Positions 1 through 13,551 of a stretch of DNA of 64,000 nucleotides are shown piece after piece (positions within the stretch are counted from its first letter, which is position 1; each line of letters starts with the position of its first letter). The position numbers and the translations under genes are program-made. Below the pieces are notes generated by a model. It did no database searches. It saw only the letters and a program-made list of their open reading frames with translations, and was not told where the DNA came from. This DNA comes from Auanema rhodensis (Eukaryota > Nematoda > Chromadorea > Rhabditida > Rhabditidae), in contig CAXKVF010000077.1 in assembly GCA_964057225.1 (NCBI GenBank), positions 434,001-498,000 of the forward strand, given 5' to 3'.

Positions 1-176
1 TAATTTTGAAAACCGCATCTCTTTATCTTTCACGTGAAGCGAGTTACATACCAAGTGCACATCACGTGTACATTTAATTAGCATAAATTAAAGTTCACGT
101 AAATTTCAAAGTCATGGTTACCATGAACCAATATCAATAAAAATTTGTTTTTAGACTAATATGGACATGGGGAATC
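1..176 (+). repeat. Representative satellite monomer with its motif map
   Basis: Used here to define monomer coordinates. Visible motifs: TTCACGTGAA, a perfect 10-bp palindrome (29-38); GTGCAC palindrome (55-60); ATCACGTG (61-68), continuing into TGTACA (67-72, palindrome); TTCACGTAAA (94-103), one base from the first palindrome; an inverted repeat of 7-bp arms around one base, TCATGGT-T-ACCATGA (112-126). Positions 31-100 are nearly invariant between copies, while most recurrent substitutions lie in about 121-152. No match to the mammalian CENP-B box was seen. Confidence 0.9.
31..100 (+). other. Three helically phased CACGT-core motifs in each monomer
   Basis: CACGTG begins at monomer position 31 and again at 63, and CACGTA at 96, so the cores are 32 and 33 bp apart, close to three turns of B-DNA each. 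CACGTG is the E-box/G-box core bound by bHLH proteins, and ATCACGTG (61-68) also fits the yeast CDEI consensus RTCACRTG. These are sequence facts plus family knowledge; whether any protein binds here is unknown. A minority of monomers lose one core, for example cacatg near 13936 and 14640, and cacgta near 33854, 35263, 41071 and 43711. Confidence 0.4.
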
Positions 177-704
177 TAATTTTGAAAACCGCATCTCTTT
201 ATCTTTCACGTGAAGCGAGTTACATACCAAGTGCACATCACGTGTACATTTAATTAGCATAAATTAAAGTTCACGTAAATTTCAAAGTAATGGTTACCAT
301 GAACCAATATCAGTAAAAATTTGTTTTTAGACTAATATGGACATGGGGAATCTAATTTTGAAAACCGCATCTCTTTATCTTTCACGTGAAGCGAGTTACA
401 TACCAAGTGCACATCACGTGTACATTTAATTAGCATAAATTAAAGTTCACGTAAATTTCAAAGTCATGGTTACCATGAACCAATATCAATGAAAATTTGT
501 TTTTAGACTAATATGGACATGGGGAATCTAATTTTGAAAACCGCATCTCTTTATCTTTCACGTGAAGCGAGTTACATACCAAGTGCACATCACGTGTACA
601 TTTAATTAGCATAAATTAAAGTTCACGTAAATTTCAAAGTCATGGTTACCATGAACCAATATCAATAAAAATTTGTTTTTAGACTAATATGGACATGGGG
701 AATC

Positions 705-3700
705 TAATTTTGAAAACCGCATCTCTTTATCTTTCACGTGAAGCGAGTTACATACCAAGTGCACATCACGTGTACATTTAATTAGCATAAATTAAAGTTC
801 ACGTAAATTTCAAAGTAATGGTTACCATGAACCAATATCAGTAAAAATTTGTTTTTAGACTAATATGGACATGGGGAATCTAATTTTGAAAACCGCATCT
901 CTTTATCTTTCACGTGAAGCGAGTTACATACCAAGTGCACATCACGTGTACATTTAATTAGCATAAATTAAAGTTCACGTAAATTTCAAAGTCATGGTTA
1001 CCATGAACCAATATCAATGAAAATTTGTTTTTAGACTAATATGGACATGGGGAATCTAATTTTGAAAACCGCATCTCTTTATCTTTCACGTGAAGCGAGT
1101 TACATACCAAGTGCACATCACGTGTACATTTAATTAGCATAAATTAAAGTTCACGTAAATTTCAAAGTCATGGTTACCATGAACCAATATCAATAAAAAT
1201 TTGTTTTTAGACTAATATGGACATGGGGAATCTAATTTTGAAAACCGCATCTCTTTATCTTTCACGTGAAGCGAGTTACATACCAAGTGCACATCACGTG
1301 TACATTTAATTAGCATAAATTAAAGTTCACGTAAATTTCAAAGTCATGGTTACCATGCACCAATATCAATAAAAATTTGTTTTTAGACTAATATGGACAT
1401 GGGGAATCTAATTTTGAAAACCGCATCTCTTTATCTTTCACGTGAAGCGAGTTACATACCAAGTGCACATCACGTGTACATTTAATTAGCATAAATTAAA
1501 GTTCACGTAAATTTCAAAGTCATGGTTACCATGAACCAATATCAATAAAAATTTGTTTTTAGACTAATATGGACATGGGGAATCTAATTTTGAAAACCGC
1601 ATCTCTTTATCTTTCACGTGAAGCGAGTTACATACCAAGTGCACATCACGTGTACATTTAATGAGCATAAATTAAAGTTCACGTAAATTTCAAAGTCATG
1701 GTTACCATGAACTAATATCAATAAAAATTTGTTTTTAGACTAATATGGACATGGGGAATCTAATTTTGAAAACCGCATCTCTTTATCTTTCACGTGAAGC
1801 GAGTTACACACCAAGTGCACATCACGTGTACATTTAATTAGCATAAATTAAAGTTCACGTAAATTTCAAAGTCATGGTTACCATGAACCAATATCAATAA
1901 AAATTTGTGTTAAGACTAATATGGACATGGGGAATCTAATTTTGAAAACCGCATCTCTTTATCTTTCACGTGAAGCGAGTTACATACCAAGTGCACATCA
2001 CGTGTACATTTAATTAGCATAAATTAAAGTTCACGTAAATTTCAAAGTCATGGTTACCATGAACCAATATCAATAAAAATTTGTTTTTAGACTAATATGG
2101 ACATGGGGAATCTAATTTTGAAAACCGCATCTCTTTATCTTTCACGTGAAGCGAGTTACATACCAAGTGCACATCACGTGTACATTTAATTAGCATAAAT
2201 TAAAGTTCACGTAAATTTCAAAGTCATGGTTACCATGAACCAATATCAATAAAAATTTGTTTTTAGACTAATATGGACATGGGGAATCTAATTTTGAAAA
2301 CCGCATCTCTCTATCTTTCACGTGAAGCGAGTTACATACCAAGTGCACATCACGTGTACATTTAATTAGCATAAATTAAAGTTCACGTAAATTTCAAAGT
2401 CATGGTTACCATGAACCAATATCAATAAAAATTTGTTTTTAGACTAATATGGACATGGGGAATCTAATTTTGAAAACCGCATCTCTTTATCTTTCACGTG
2501 AAGCGAGTTACATACCAAGTGCACATCACGTGTACATTTAATGAGCATAAATTAAAGTTCACGTAAATTTCAAAGTCATGGTTACCATGAACTAATATCA
2601 ATAAAAATTTGTTTTTAGACTAATATGGACATGGGGAATCTAATTTTGAAAACCGCATCTCTTTATCTTTCACGTGAAGCGAGTTACATACCAAGTGCAC
2701 ATCACGTGTACATTTAATTAGCATAAATTAAAGTTCACGTAAATTTCAAAGTCATGGTTACCATGAACCAATATCAATAAAAATTTGTGTTAAGACTAAT
2801 ATGGACATGGGGAATCTAATTTTGAAAACCGCATCTCTTTATCTTTCACGTGAAGCGAGTTACATACCAAGTGCACATCACGTGTACATTTAATTAGCAT
2901 AAATTAAAGTTCACGTAAATTTCAAAGTCATGGTTACCATGAACCAATATCAATAAAAATTTGTTTTTAGACTAATATGGACATGGGGAATCTAATTTTG
3001 AAAACCGCATCTCTTTATCTTTCACGTGAAGCGAGTTACATACCAAGTGCACATCACGTGTACATTTAATTAGCATAAATTAAAGTTCACGTAAATTTCA
3101 AAGTCATGGTTACCATGAACCAATATCAATAAAAATTTGTTTTTAGACTAATATGGACATGGGGAATCTAATTTTGAAAACCGCATCTCTTTATCTTTCA
3201 CGTGAAGCGAGTTACATACCAAGTGCACATCACGTGTACATTTAATTAGCATAAATTAAAGTTCACGTAAATTTCAAAGTAATGGTTACCATGAACCAAT
3301 ATCAGTAAAAATTTGTTTTTAGACTAATATGGACATGGGGAATCTAATTTTGAAAACCGCATCTCTTTATCTTTCACGTGAAGCGAGTTACATACCAAGT
3401 GCACATCACGTGTACATTTAATTAGCATAAATTAAAGTTCACGTAAATTTCAAAGTCATGGTTACCATGAACCAATATCAATGAAAATTTGTTTTTAGAC
3501 TAATATGGACATGGGGAATCTAATTTTGAAAACCGCATCTCTTTATCTTTCACGTGAAGCGAGTTACATACCAAGTGCACATCACGTGTACATTTAATTA
3601 GCATAAATTAAAGTTCACGTAAATTTCAAAGTCATGGTTACCAAGAACCAATATCAATAAAAATTTGTTTTTAGACTAATATGGACATGGGGAATCTAAT

Positions 3701-4400
3701 TTTGAAAACCGCATCTCTTTATCTTTCACGTGAAGCGAGTTACATACCAAGTGCACATCACGTGTACATTTAATTAGCATAAATTAAAGTTCACGTAAAT
3801 TTCAAAGTCATGGTTACCATGCACCAATATCAATAAAAATTTGTTTTTAGACTAATATGGACATGGGGAATCTAATTTTGAAAACCGCATCTCTTTATCT
3901 TTCACGTGAAGCGAGTTACATACCAAGTGCACATCACGTGTACATTTAATTAGCATAAATTAAAGTTCACGTAAATTTCAAAGTCATGGTTACCATGAAC
4001 CAATATCAATAAAAATTTGTTTTTAGACTAATATGGACATGGGGAATCTAATTTTGAAAACCGCATCTCTTTATCTTTCACGTGAAGCGAGTTACATACC
4101 AAGTGCACATCACGTGTACATTTAATGAGCATAAATTAAAGTTCACGTAAATTTCAAAGTCATGGTTACCATGAACTAATATCAATAAAAATTTGTTTTT
4201 AGACTAATATGGACATGGGGAATCTAATTTTGAAAACCGCATCTCTTTATCTTTCACGTGAAGCGAGTTACATACCAAGTGCACATCACGTGTACATTTA
4301 ATTAGCATAAATTAAAGTTCACGTAAATTTCAAAGTCATGGTTACCATGAACCAATATCAATAAAAATTTGTGTTAAGACTAATATGGACATGGGGAATC
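705..4400 (+). repeat. 14-mer (2,464-bp) offset duplication
   Basis: Seven consecutive monomers at 705-1936 match those at 3169-4400 in variant order: aagtaatgg/cagtaaaa, caatgaaa, plain, gcacc, gaacc, atgagc with gaacta, then gtgttaag. The offset is 14 monomers. Private changes (ttacacacc near 1807; ccaagaacc near 3644) show divergence since duplication. The linked pair atgagc/gaacta followed by gtgttaag recurs without fixed period through about 12.6 kb. Confidence 0.8.
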
Positions 4401-4576
4401 TAATTTTGAAAACCGCATCTCTTTATCTTTCACGTGAAGCGAGTTACATACCAAGTGCACATCACGTGTACATTTAATTAGCATAAATTAAAGTTCACGT
4501 AAATTTCAAAGTCATGGTTACCATGAACCAATATCAATAAAAATTTGTTTTTAGACTAATATGGACATGGGGAATC

Positions 4577-6160
4577 TAATTTTGAAAACCGCATCTCTTT
4601 ATCTTTCACGTGAAGCGAGTTACATACCAAGTGCACATCACGTGTACATTCAATTAGCATAAATTAAAGTTCACGTAAATTTCAAAGTCATGGTTACCAT
4701 GCACCAATATCAATAAAAATTTGTTTTTAGACTAATATGGACATGGAGAATCTAATTTTGAAAACCGCATCTCTTTATCTTTCACGTGAAGCGAGTTACA
4801 TACCAAGTGCACATCACGTGTACATTTAATTAGCATTAATTAAAGTTCACGTAAATTTCAAAGTCATGGTTACCATGAACCAATATCAATAAAAATTTGT
4901 TTTTAGACTAATATGGACATGGGGAATCTAATTTTGAAAACCGCATCTCTTTATCTTTCACGTGAAGCGAGTTACATACCAAGTGCACATCACGTGTACA
5001 TTTAATTAGCATAAATTAAAGTTCACGTAAATTTCAAAGTCATGGTTACCATGCACCAATATCAATAAAAATTTGTTTTTAGACTAATATGGACATGGGG
5101 AATCTAATTTTGAAAACCGCATCTCTTTATCTTTCACGTGAAGCGAGTTACATACCAAGTGCACATCACGTGTACATTTAATTAGCATAAATTAAAGTTC
5201 ACGTAAATTTCAAAGTCATGGTTACCATGAACCAATATCAATAAAAATTTGTTTTTAGACTAATATGGACATGGGGAATCTAATTTTGAAAACCGCATCT
5301 CTTTATCTTTCACGTGAAGCGAGTTACATACCAAGTGCACATCACGTGTACATTTAATGAGCATAAATTAAAGTTCACGTAAATTTCAAAGTCATGGTTA
5401 CCATGAACTAATATCAATAAAAATTTGTTTTTAGACTAATATGGACATGGGGAATCTAATTTTGAAAACCGCATCTCTTTATCTTTCACGTGAAGCGAGT
5501 TACATACCAAGTGCACATCACGTGTACATTTAATTAGCATAAATTAAAGTTCACGTAAATTTCAAAGTCATGGTTACCATGAACCAATATCAATAAAAAT
5601 TTGTGTTAAGACTAATATGGACATGGGGAATCTAATTTTGAAAACCGCATCTCTTTATCTTTCACGTGAAGCGAGTTACATACCAAGTGCACATCACGTG
5701 TACATTTAATTAGCATAAATTAAAGTTCACGTAAATTTCAAAGTCATGGTTACCATGAACCAATATCAATAAAAATTTGTTTTTAGACTAATATGGACAT
5801 GGGGAATCTAATTTTGAAAACCGCATCTCTTTATCTTTCACGTGAAGCGAGTTACATACCAAGTGCACATCACGTGTACATTCAATTAGCATAAATTAAA
5901 GTTCACGTAAATTTCAAAGTCATGGTTACCATGCACCAATATCAATAAAAATTTGTTTTTAGACTAATATGGACATGGAGAATCTAATTTTGAAAACCGC
6001 ATCTCTTTATCTTTCACGTGAAGCGAGTTACATACCAAGTGCACATCACGTGTACATTTAATTAGCATTAATTAAAGTTCACGTAAATTTCAAAGTCATG
6101 GTTACCATGAACCAATATCAATAAAAATTTGTTTTTAGACTAATATGGACATGGGGAATC
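4577..6160 (+). repeat. Two-monomer block repeated at a 7-mer (1,232-bp) offset
   Basis: The monomer pair at 4577-4928 (acattcaatt + gcacc + atggagaatc, followed by gcattaatt) recurs at 5809-6160. The gcattaatt variant appears once more in the next monomer (6161-6336), which suggests further single-monomer copying. Confidence 0.75.
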
Positions 6161-9100
6161 TAATTTTGAAAACCGCATCTCTTTATCTTTCACGTGAAGC
6201 GAGTTACATACCAAGTGCACATCACGTGTACATTTAATTAGCATTAATTAAAGTTCACGTAAATTTCAAAGTCATGGTTACCATGAACCAATATCAATAA
6301 AAATTTGTTTTTAGACTAATATGGACATGGGGAATCTAATTTTGAAAACCGCATCTCTTTATCTTTCACGTGAAGCGAGTTACATACCAAGTGCACATCA
6401 CGTGTACATTTAATTAGCATAAATTAAAGTTCACGTAAATTTCAAAGTCATGGTTACCATGAACCAATATCAATAAAAATTTGTTTTTAGACTAATATGG
6501 ACATGGGGAATCTAATTTTGAAAACCGCATCTCTTTATCTTTCACGTGAAGCGAGTTACATACCAAGTGCACATCACGTGTACATTTAATTAGCATAAAT
6601 TAAAGTTCACGTAAATTTCAAAGTCATGGTTACCATGAACCAATATCAATAAGAATTTGTTTTTAGACTAATATGGACATGGGGAATCTAATTTTGAAAA
6701 CCGCATCTCTTTATCTTTCACGTGAAGCGAGTTACATACCAAGTGCACATCACGTGTACATTTAATTAGCATAAATTAAAGTTCACGTAAATTTCAAAGT
6801 CATGGTTACCATGCACCAATGTCAATAAAAATTTGTTTTCAGACTAATATGGACATGGGGAATCTAATTTTGAAAACCGCATCTCTTTATCTTTCACGTG
6901 AAGCGAGTTACATACCAAGTGCACATCACGTGTACATTTAATGAGCATAAATTAAAGTTCACGTAAATTTCAAAGTCATGGTTACCATGAACTAATATCA
7001 ATGAAAATTTGTTTTTAGACTAATATGGACATGGGGAATCTAATTTTGAAAACCGCATCTCTTTATCTTTCACGTGAAGCGAGTTACATACCAAGTGCAC
7101 ATCACGTGTACATTTAATTAGCATAAATTAAAGTTCACGTAAATTTCAAAGTCATGGTTACCATGAACCAATATCAATAAAAATTTGTTTTTAGACTAAT
7201 ATGGACATGGGGAATCTAATTTTGAAAACCGCATCTCTTTATCTTTCACGTGAAGCGAGTTACATACCAAGTGCACATCACGTGTACATTTAATTAGCAT
7301 AAATTAAAGTTCACGTAAATTTCAAAGTCATGGTTACCATGCACCAATATCAATAAAAATTTGTTTTTAGACTAATATGGACATGGGGAATCTAATTTTG
7401 AAAACAGCATCTCTTTATCTTTCACGTGAAGCGAGTTACATACCAAGTGCACATCACGTGTACATTTAATTAGCATAAATTAAAGTTCACGTAAATTTCA
7501 AAGTCATGGTTACCATGAACCAATATCAATAAAAATTTGTTTTTAGACTAATATGGACATGGGGAATCTAATTTTGAAAACCGCATCTCTTTATCTTTCA
7601 CGTGAAGCGAGTTACATACCAAGTGCACATCACGTGTACATTTAATGAGCATAAATTAAAGTTCACGTAAATTTCAAAGTCATGGTTACCATGAACTAAT
7701 ATCAATAAAAATTTGTTTTTAGACTAATATGGACATGGGGAATCTAATTTTGAAAACCGCATCTCTTTATCTTTCACGTGAAGCGAGTTACATACCAAGT
7801 GCACATCACGTGTACATTTAATTAGCATAAATTAAAGTTCACGTAAATTTCAAAGTCATGGTTACCATGAACCAATATCAATAAAAATTTGTGTTAAGAC
7901 TAATATGGACATGGGGAATCTAATTTTGAAAACCGCATCTCTTTATCTTTCACGTGAAGCGAGTTACATACCAAGTGCACATCACGTGTACATTTAATTA
8001 GCATAAATTAAAGTTCACGTAAATTTCAAAGTCATGGTTACCATGAACCAATATCAATAAGAATTTGTTTTTAGACTAATATGGACATGGGGAATCTAAT
8101 TTTGAAAACCGCATCTCTTTATCTTTCACGTGAAGCGAGTTACATACCAAGTGCACATCACGTGTACATTTAATTAGCATAAATTAAAGTTCACGTAAAT
8201 TTCAAAGTCATGGTTACCATGCACCAATATCAATAAAAATTTGTTTTTAGACTAATATGGACATGGGGAATCTAATTTTGAAAACCGCATCTCTTTATCT
8301 TTCACGTGAAGCGAGTTACATACCAAGTGCACATCACGTGTACATTTAATGAGCATAAATTAAAGTTCACGTAAATTTCAAAGTCATGGTTACCATGAAC
8401 TAATATCAATAAAAATTTGTTTTTAGACTAATATGGACATGGGGAATCTAATTTTGAAAACCGCATCTCTTTATCTTTCACGTGAAGCGAGTTACATACC
8501 AAGTGCACATCACGTGTACATTTAATTAGCATAAATTAAAGTTCACGTAAATTTCAAAGTCATGGTTACCATGAACCAATATCAATAAAAATTTGTGTTA
8601 AGACTAATATGGACATGGGGAATCTAATTTTGAAAACCGCATCTCTTTATCTTTCACGTGAAGCGAGTTACATACCAAGTGCACATCACGTGTACATTTA
8701 ATTAGCATAAATTAAAGTTCACGTAAATTTCAAAGTCATGGTTACCATGAACCAATATCAATAAAAATTTGTTTTTAGACTAATATGGACATGGGGAATC
8801 TAATTTTGAAAACCGCATCTCTTTATCTTTCACGTGAAGCGAGTTACATACCAAGTGCACATCACGTGTACATTTAATTAGCATAAATTAAAGTTCACGT
8901 AAATTTCAAAGTCATGGTTACCATGAACCAATATCAATAAAAATTTGTTTTTAGACTAATATGGACATGGGGAATCTAATTTTGAAAACCGCATCTCTTT
9001 ATCTTTCACGTGAAGCGAGTTACATACCAAGTGCACATCACGTGTACATTTAATTAGCATAAATTAAAGTTCACGTAAATTTCAAAGTCATGGTTACCAT

Positions 9101-12100
9101 GAACCAATATCAATAAAAATTTGTTTTTAGACTAATATGGACATGGGGAATCTAATTTTGAAAACCGCATCTCTTTATCTTTCACGTGAAGCGAGTTACA
9201 TACCAAGTGCACATCACGTGTACATTTAATTAGCATAAATTAAAGTTCACGTAAATTTCAAAGTCATGGTTACCATGAACCAATATCAATAAAAATTTGT
9301 TTTTAGACTAATATGGACATGGGGAATCTAATTTTGAAAACCGCATCTCTTTATCTTTCACGTGAAGCGAGTTACATACCAAGTGCACATCACGTGTACA
9401 TTTAATTAGCATAAATTAAAGTTCACGTAAATTTCAAAGTCATGGTTACCATGAACCAATATCAATAAAAATTTGTTTTTAGACTAATATGGACATGGGG
9501 AATCTAATTTTGAAAACCGCATCTCTTTATCTTTCACGTGAAGCGAGTTACATACCAAGTGCACATCACGTGTACATTTAATTAGCATAAATTAAAGTTC
9601 ACGTAAATTTCAAAGTCATGGTTACCATGCACCAATGTCAATAAAAATTTGTTTTTAGACTAATATGGACATGGGGAATCTAATTTTGAAAACCGCATCT
9701 CTTTATCTTTCACGTGAAGCGAGTTACATACCAAGTGCACATCACGTGTACATTTAATGAGCATAAATTAAAGTTCACGTAAATTTCAAAGTCATGGTTA
9801 CCATGAACTAATATCAATAAAAATTTGTTTTTAGACTAATATGGACATGGGGAATCTAATTTTGAAAACCGCATCTCTTTATCTTTCACGTGAAGCGAGT
9901 TACATACCAAGTGCACATCACGTGTACATTTAATTAGCATAAATTAAAGTTCACGTAAATTTCAAAGTCATGGTTACCATGAACCAATATCAATAAAAAT
10001 TTGTTTTTAGACTAATATGGACATGGGGAATCTAATTTTGAAAACCGCATCTCTTTATCTTTCACGTGAAGCGAGTTACATACCAAGTGCACATCACGTG
10101 TACATTTAATTAGCATAAATTAAAGTTCACGTAAATTTCAAAGTCATGGTTACCATGCACCAATGTCAATAAAAATTTGTTTTTAGACTAATATGGACAT
10201 GGGGAATCTAATTTTGAAAACCGCATCTCTTTATCTTTCACGTGAAGCGAGTTACATACCAAGTGCACATCACGTGTACATTTAATGAGCATAAATTAAA
10301 GTTCACGTAAATTTCAAAGTCATGGTTACCATGAACTAATATCAATAAAAATTTGTTTTTAGACTAATATGGACATGGGGAATCTAATTTTGAAAACCGC
10401 ATCTCTTTATCTTTCACGTGAAGCGAGTTACATACCAAGTGCACATCACGTGTACATTTAATTAGCATAAATTAAAGTTCACGTAAATTTCAAAGTCATG
10501 GTTACCATGAACCAAAATCAATAAAAATTTGTGTTAAGACTAATATGGACATGGGGAATCTAATTTTGAAAACCGCATCTCTTTATCTTTCACGTGAAGC
10601 GAGTTACATACCAAGTGCACATCACGTGTACATTTAATTAGCATAAATTAAAGTTCACGTAAATTTCAAAGTCATGGTTACCATGAACCAATATCAATAA
10701 AAATTTGTTTTTAGACTAATATGGACATGGGGAATCTAATTTTGAAAACCGCATCTCTTTATCTTTCACGTGAAGCGAGTTACATACCAAGTGCACATCA
10801 CGTGTACATTTAATTAGCATAAATTAAAGTTCACGTAAATTTCAAAGTCATGGTTACCATGAACCAATATAAAAAAAATTTGTTTTTAGACTAATATGGA
10901 CATGGGGAATCTAATTTTGAAAACCGCATCTCTTTATCTTTCACGTGAAGCGAGTTACATACCAAGTGCACATCACGTGTACATTTAATTAGCATAAATT
11001 AAAGTTCACGTAAATTTCAAAGTCATGGTTACCATGAACCAATATCAATAAAAATTTGTTTTTAGACTAATATGGACATGGGGAATCTAATTTTGAAAAC
11101 CGCATCTCTTTATCTTTCACGTGAAGCGAGTTACATACCAAGTGCACATCACGTGTACATTTAATGAGCATAAATTAAAGTTCACGTAAATTTCAAAGTC
11201 ATGGTTACCATGAACTAATATCAATAAAAATTTGTTTTTAGACTAATATGGACATGGGGAATCTAATTTTGAAAACCGCATCTCTTTATCTTTCACGTGA
11301 AGCGAGTTACATACCAAGTGCACATCACGTGTACATTTAACTAGCATAAATTAAAGTTCACGTAAATTTCAAAGTCATGGTTACCATGAACCAATATCAA
11401 TAAAAATTTGTGTTAAGACTAATATGGACATGGGGAATCTAATTTTGAAAACCGCATCTCTTTATCTTTCACGTGAAGCGAGTTACATACCAAGTGCACA
11501 TCACGTGTACATTTAATTAGCATAAATTAAAGTTCACGTAAATTTCAAAGTCATGGTTACCATGAACCAATATCAATAAAAATTTGTTTTTAGACTAATA
11601 TGGACATGGGGAATCTAATTTTGAAAACCGCATCTCTTTATCTTTCACGTGAAGCGAGTTACATACCAAGTGCACATCACGTGTACATTTAATTAGCATA
11701 AATTAAAGTTCACGTAAATTTCAAAGTCATGGTTACCATGAACCAATATCAATAAAAATTTGTTTTTAGACTAATATGGACATGGGGAATCTAATTTTGA
11801 AAACCGCATCTCTTTATCTTTCACGTGAAGCGAGTTACATACCAAGTGCACATCACGTGTACATTTAATTAGCATAAATTAAAGTTCACGTAAATTTCAA
11901 AGTCATGGTTACCATGAACCAATATCAATGAAAATTTGTTTTTAGACTAATATGGACATGGGGAATCTAATTTTGAAAACCGCATCTCTTTATCTTTCAC
12001 GTGAAGCGAGTTACATACCAAGTGCACATCACGTGTACATTTAATGAGCATAAATTAAAGTTCACGTAAATTTCAAAGTCATGGTTACCATGAACTAATA

Positions 12101-13551
12101 TCAATAAAAATTTGTTTTTAGACTAATATGGACATGGGGAATCTAATTTTGAAAACCGCATCTCTTTATCTTTCACGTGAAGCGAGTTACATACCAAGTG
12201 CACATCACGTGTACATTTAATTAGCATAAATTAAAGTTCACGTAAATTTCAAAGTCATGGTTACCATGCACCAATGTCAATAAAAATTTGTTTTTAGACT
12301 AATATGGACATGGGGAATCTAATTTTGAAAACCGCATCTCTTTATCTTTCACGTGAAGCGAGTTACATACCAAGTGCACATCACGTGTACATTTAATGAG
12401 CATAAATTAAAGTTCACGTAAATTTCAAAGTCATGGTTACCATGAACTAATATCAATAAAAATTTGTTTTTAGACTAATATGGACATGGGGAATCTAATT
12501 TTGAAAACCGCATCTCTTTATCTTTCACGTGAAGCGAGTTACATACCAAGTGCACATCACGTGTACATTTAATTAGCATAAATTAAAGTTCACGTAAATT
12601 TCAAAGTCATGGTTACCATGAACCAATATCAATAAAAATTTGTGTTAAGACTAATATGGACATGGGGAATCTAATTTTGAAAACCGCATCTCTTTATCTT
12701 TCACGTGAAGCGAGTTACATACCAAGTGCACATCACGTGTACATTTAATTAGCATAAATTAAAGTTCACGTAAATTTCAAAGTCATGGTTACCATGAACC
12801 AATATCAATAAAAATTTGTTTTTAGACTAATATGGACATGGGGAATCTAATTTTGAAAACCGCATCTCTTTATCTTTCACGTGAAGCGAGTTACATACCA
12901 AGTGCACATCACGTGTACTTTTAATTAGCATAAATTAAAGTTCACGTAAATTTCAAAGTCATGGTTACCATGAACCAATATCAATAAAAATTTGTTTTTA
13001 GACTAATATGGACATGGGGAATCTAATTTTGAAAACCGCATCTCTTTATCTTTCACGTGAAGCGAGTTACATACCAAGTGCACATCACGTGTACATTTAA
13101 TTAGCATAAATTAAAGTTCACGTAAATTTCAAAGTCATGGTTACCATGAACCAATATCAATAAAAATTTGTTTTTAGACTAATATGGACATGGGGAATCT
13201 AATTTTGAAAACCGCATCTCTTTATCTTTCACGTGAAGCGAGTTACATACCAAGTGCACATCACGTGTACATTTAATTAGCATAAATTAAAGTTCACGTA
13301 AATTTCAAAGTCATGGTTACCATGAACCAATATCAATGAAAATTTGTTTTTAGACTAATATGGACATGGGGAATCTAATTTTGAAAACCGCATCTCTTTA
13401 TCTTTCACGTGAAGCGAGTTACATACCAAGTGCACATCACGTGTACATTTAATTAGCATAAATTAAAGTTCACGTAAATTTCAAAGTCATGGTTACCATG
13501 AACCAATATCAATAAAAATTTGTTTTTAGACTAATATGGACATGGGGAATC

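Larger units (their letters stand above)
1..1056 (+). repeat. Two copies of a 3-mer (528-bp) higher-order repeat
   Basis: Monomers 1-3 (1-528) and 4-6 (529-1056) carry the same variant order: plain caataaaa; then aagtaatgg with cagtaaaa; then caatgaaa. Spacing between like variants is 528 bp. The same order recurs from about 3169, so the trimer is a part of longer units. Confidence 0.85.

Noticed and set aside
1-176. CENP-B box in the satellite monomer
   Set aside because: No stretch fits the known box core (TTCG....A..CGGG) on either strand by eye.
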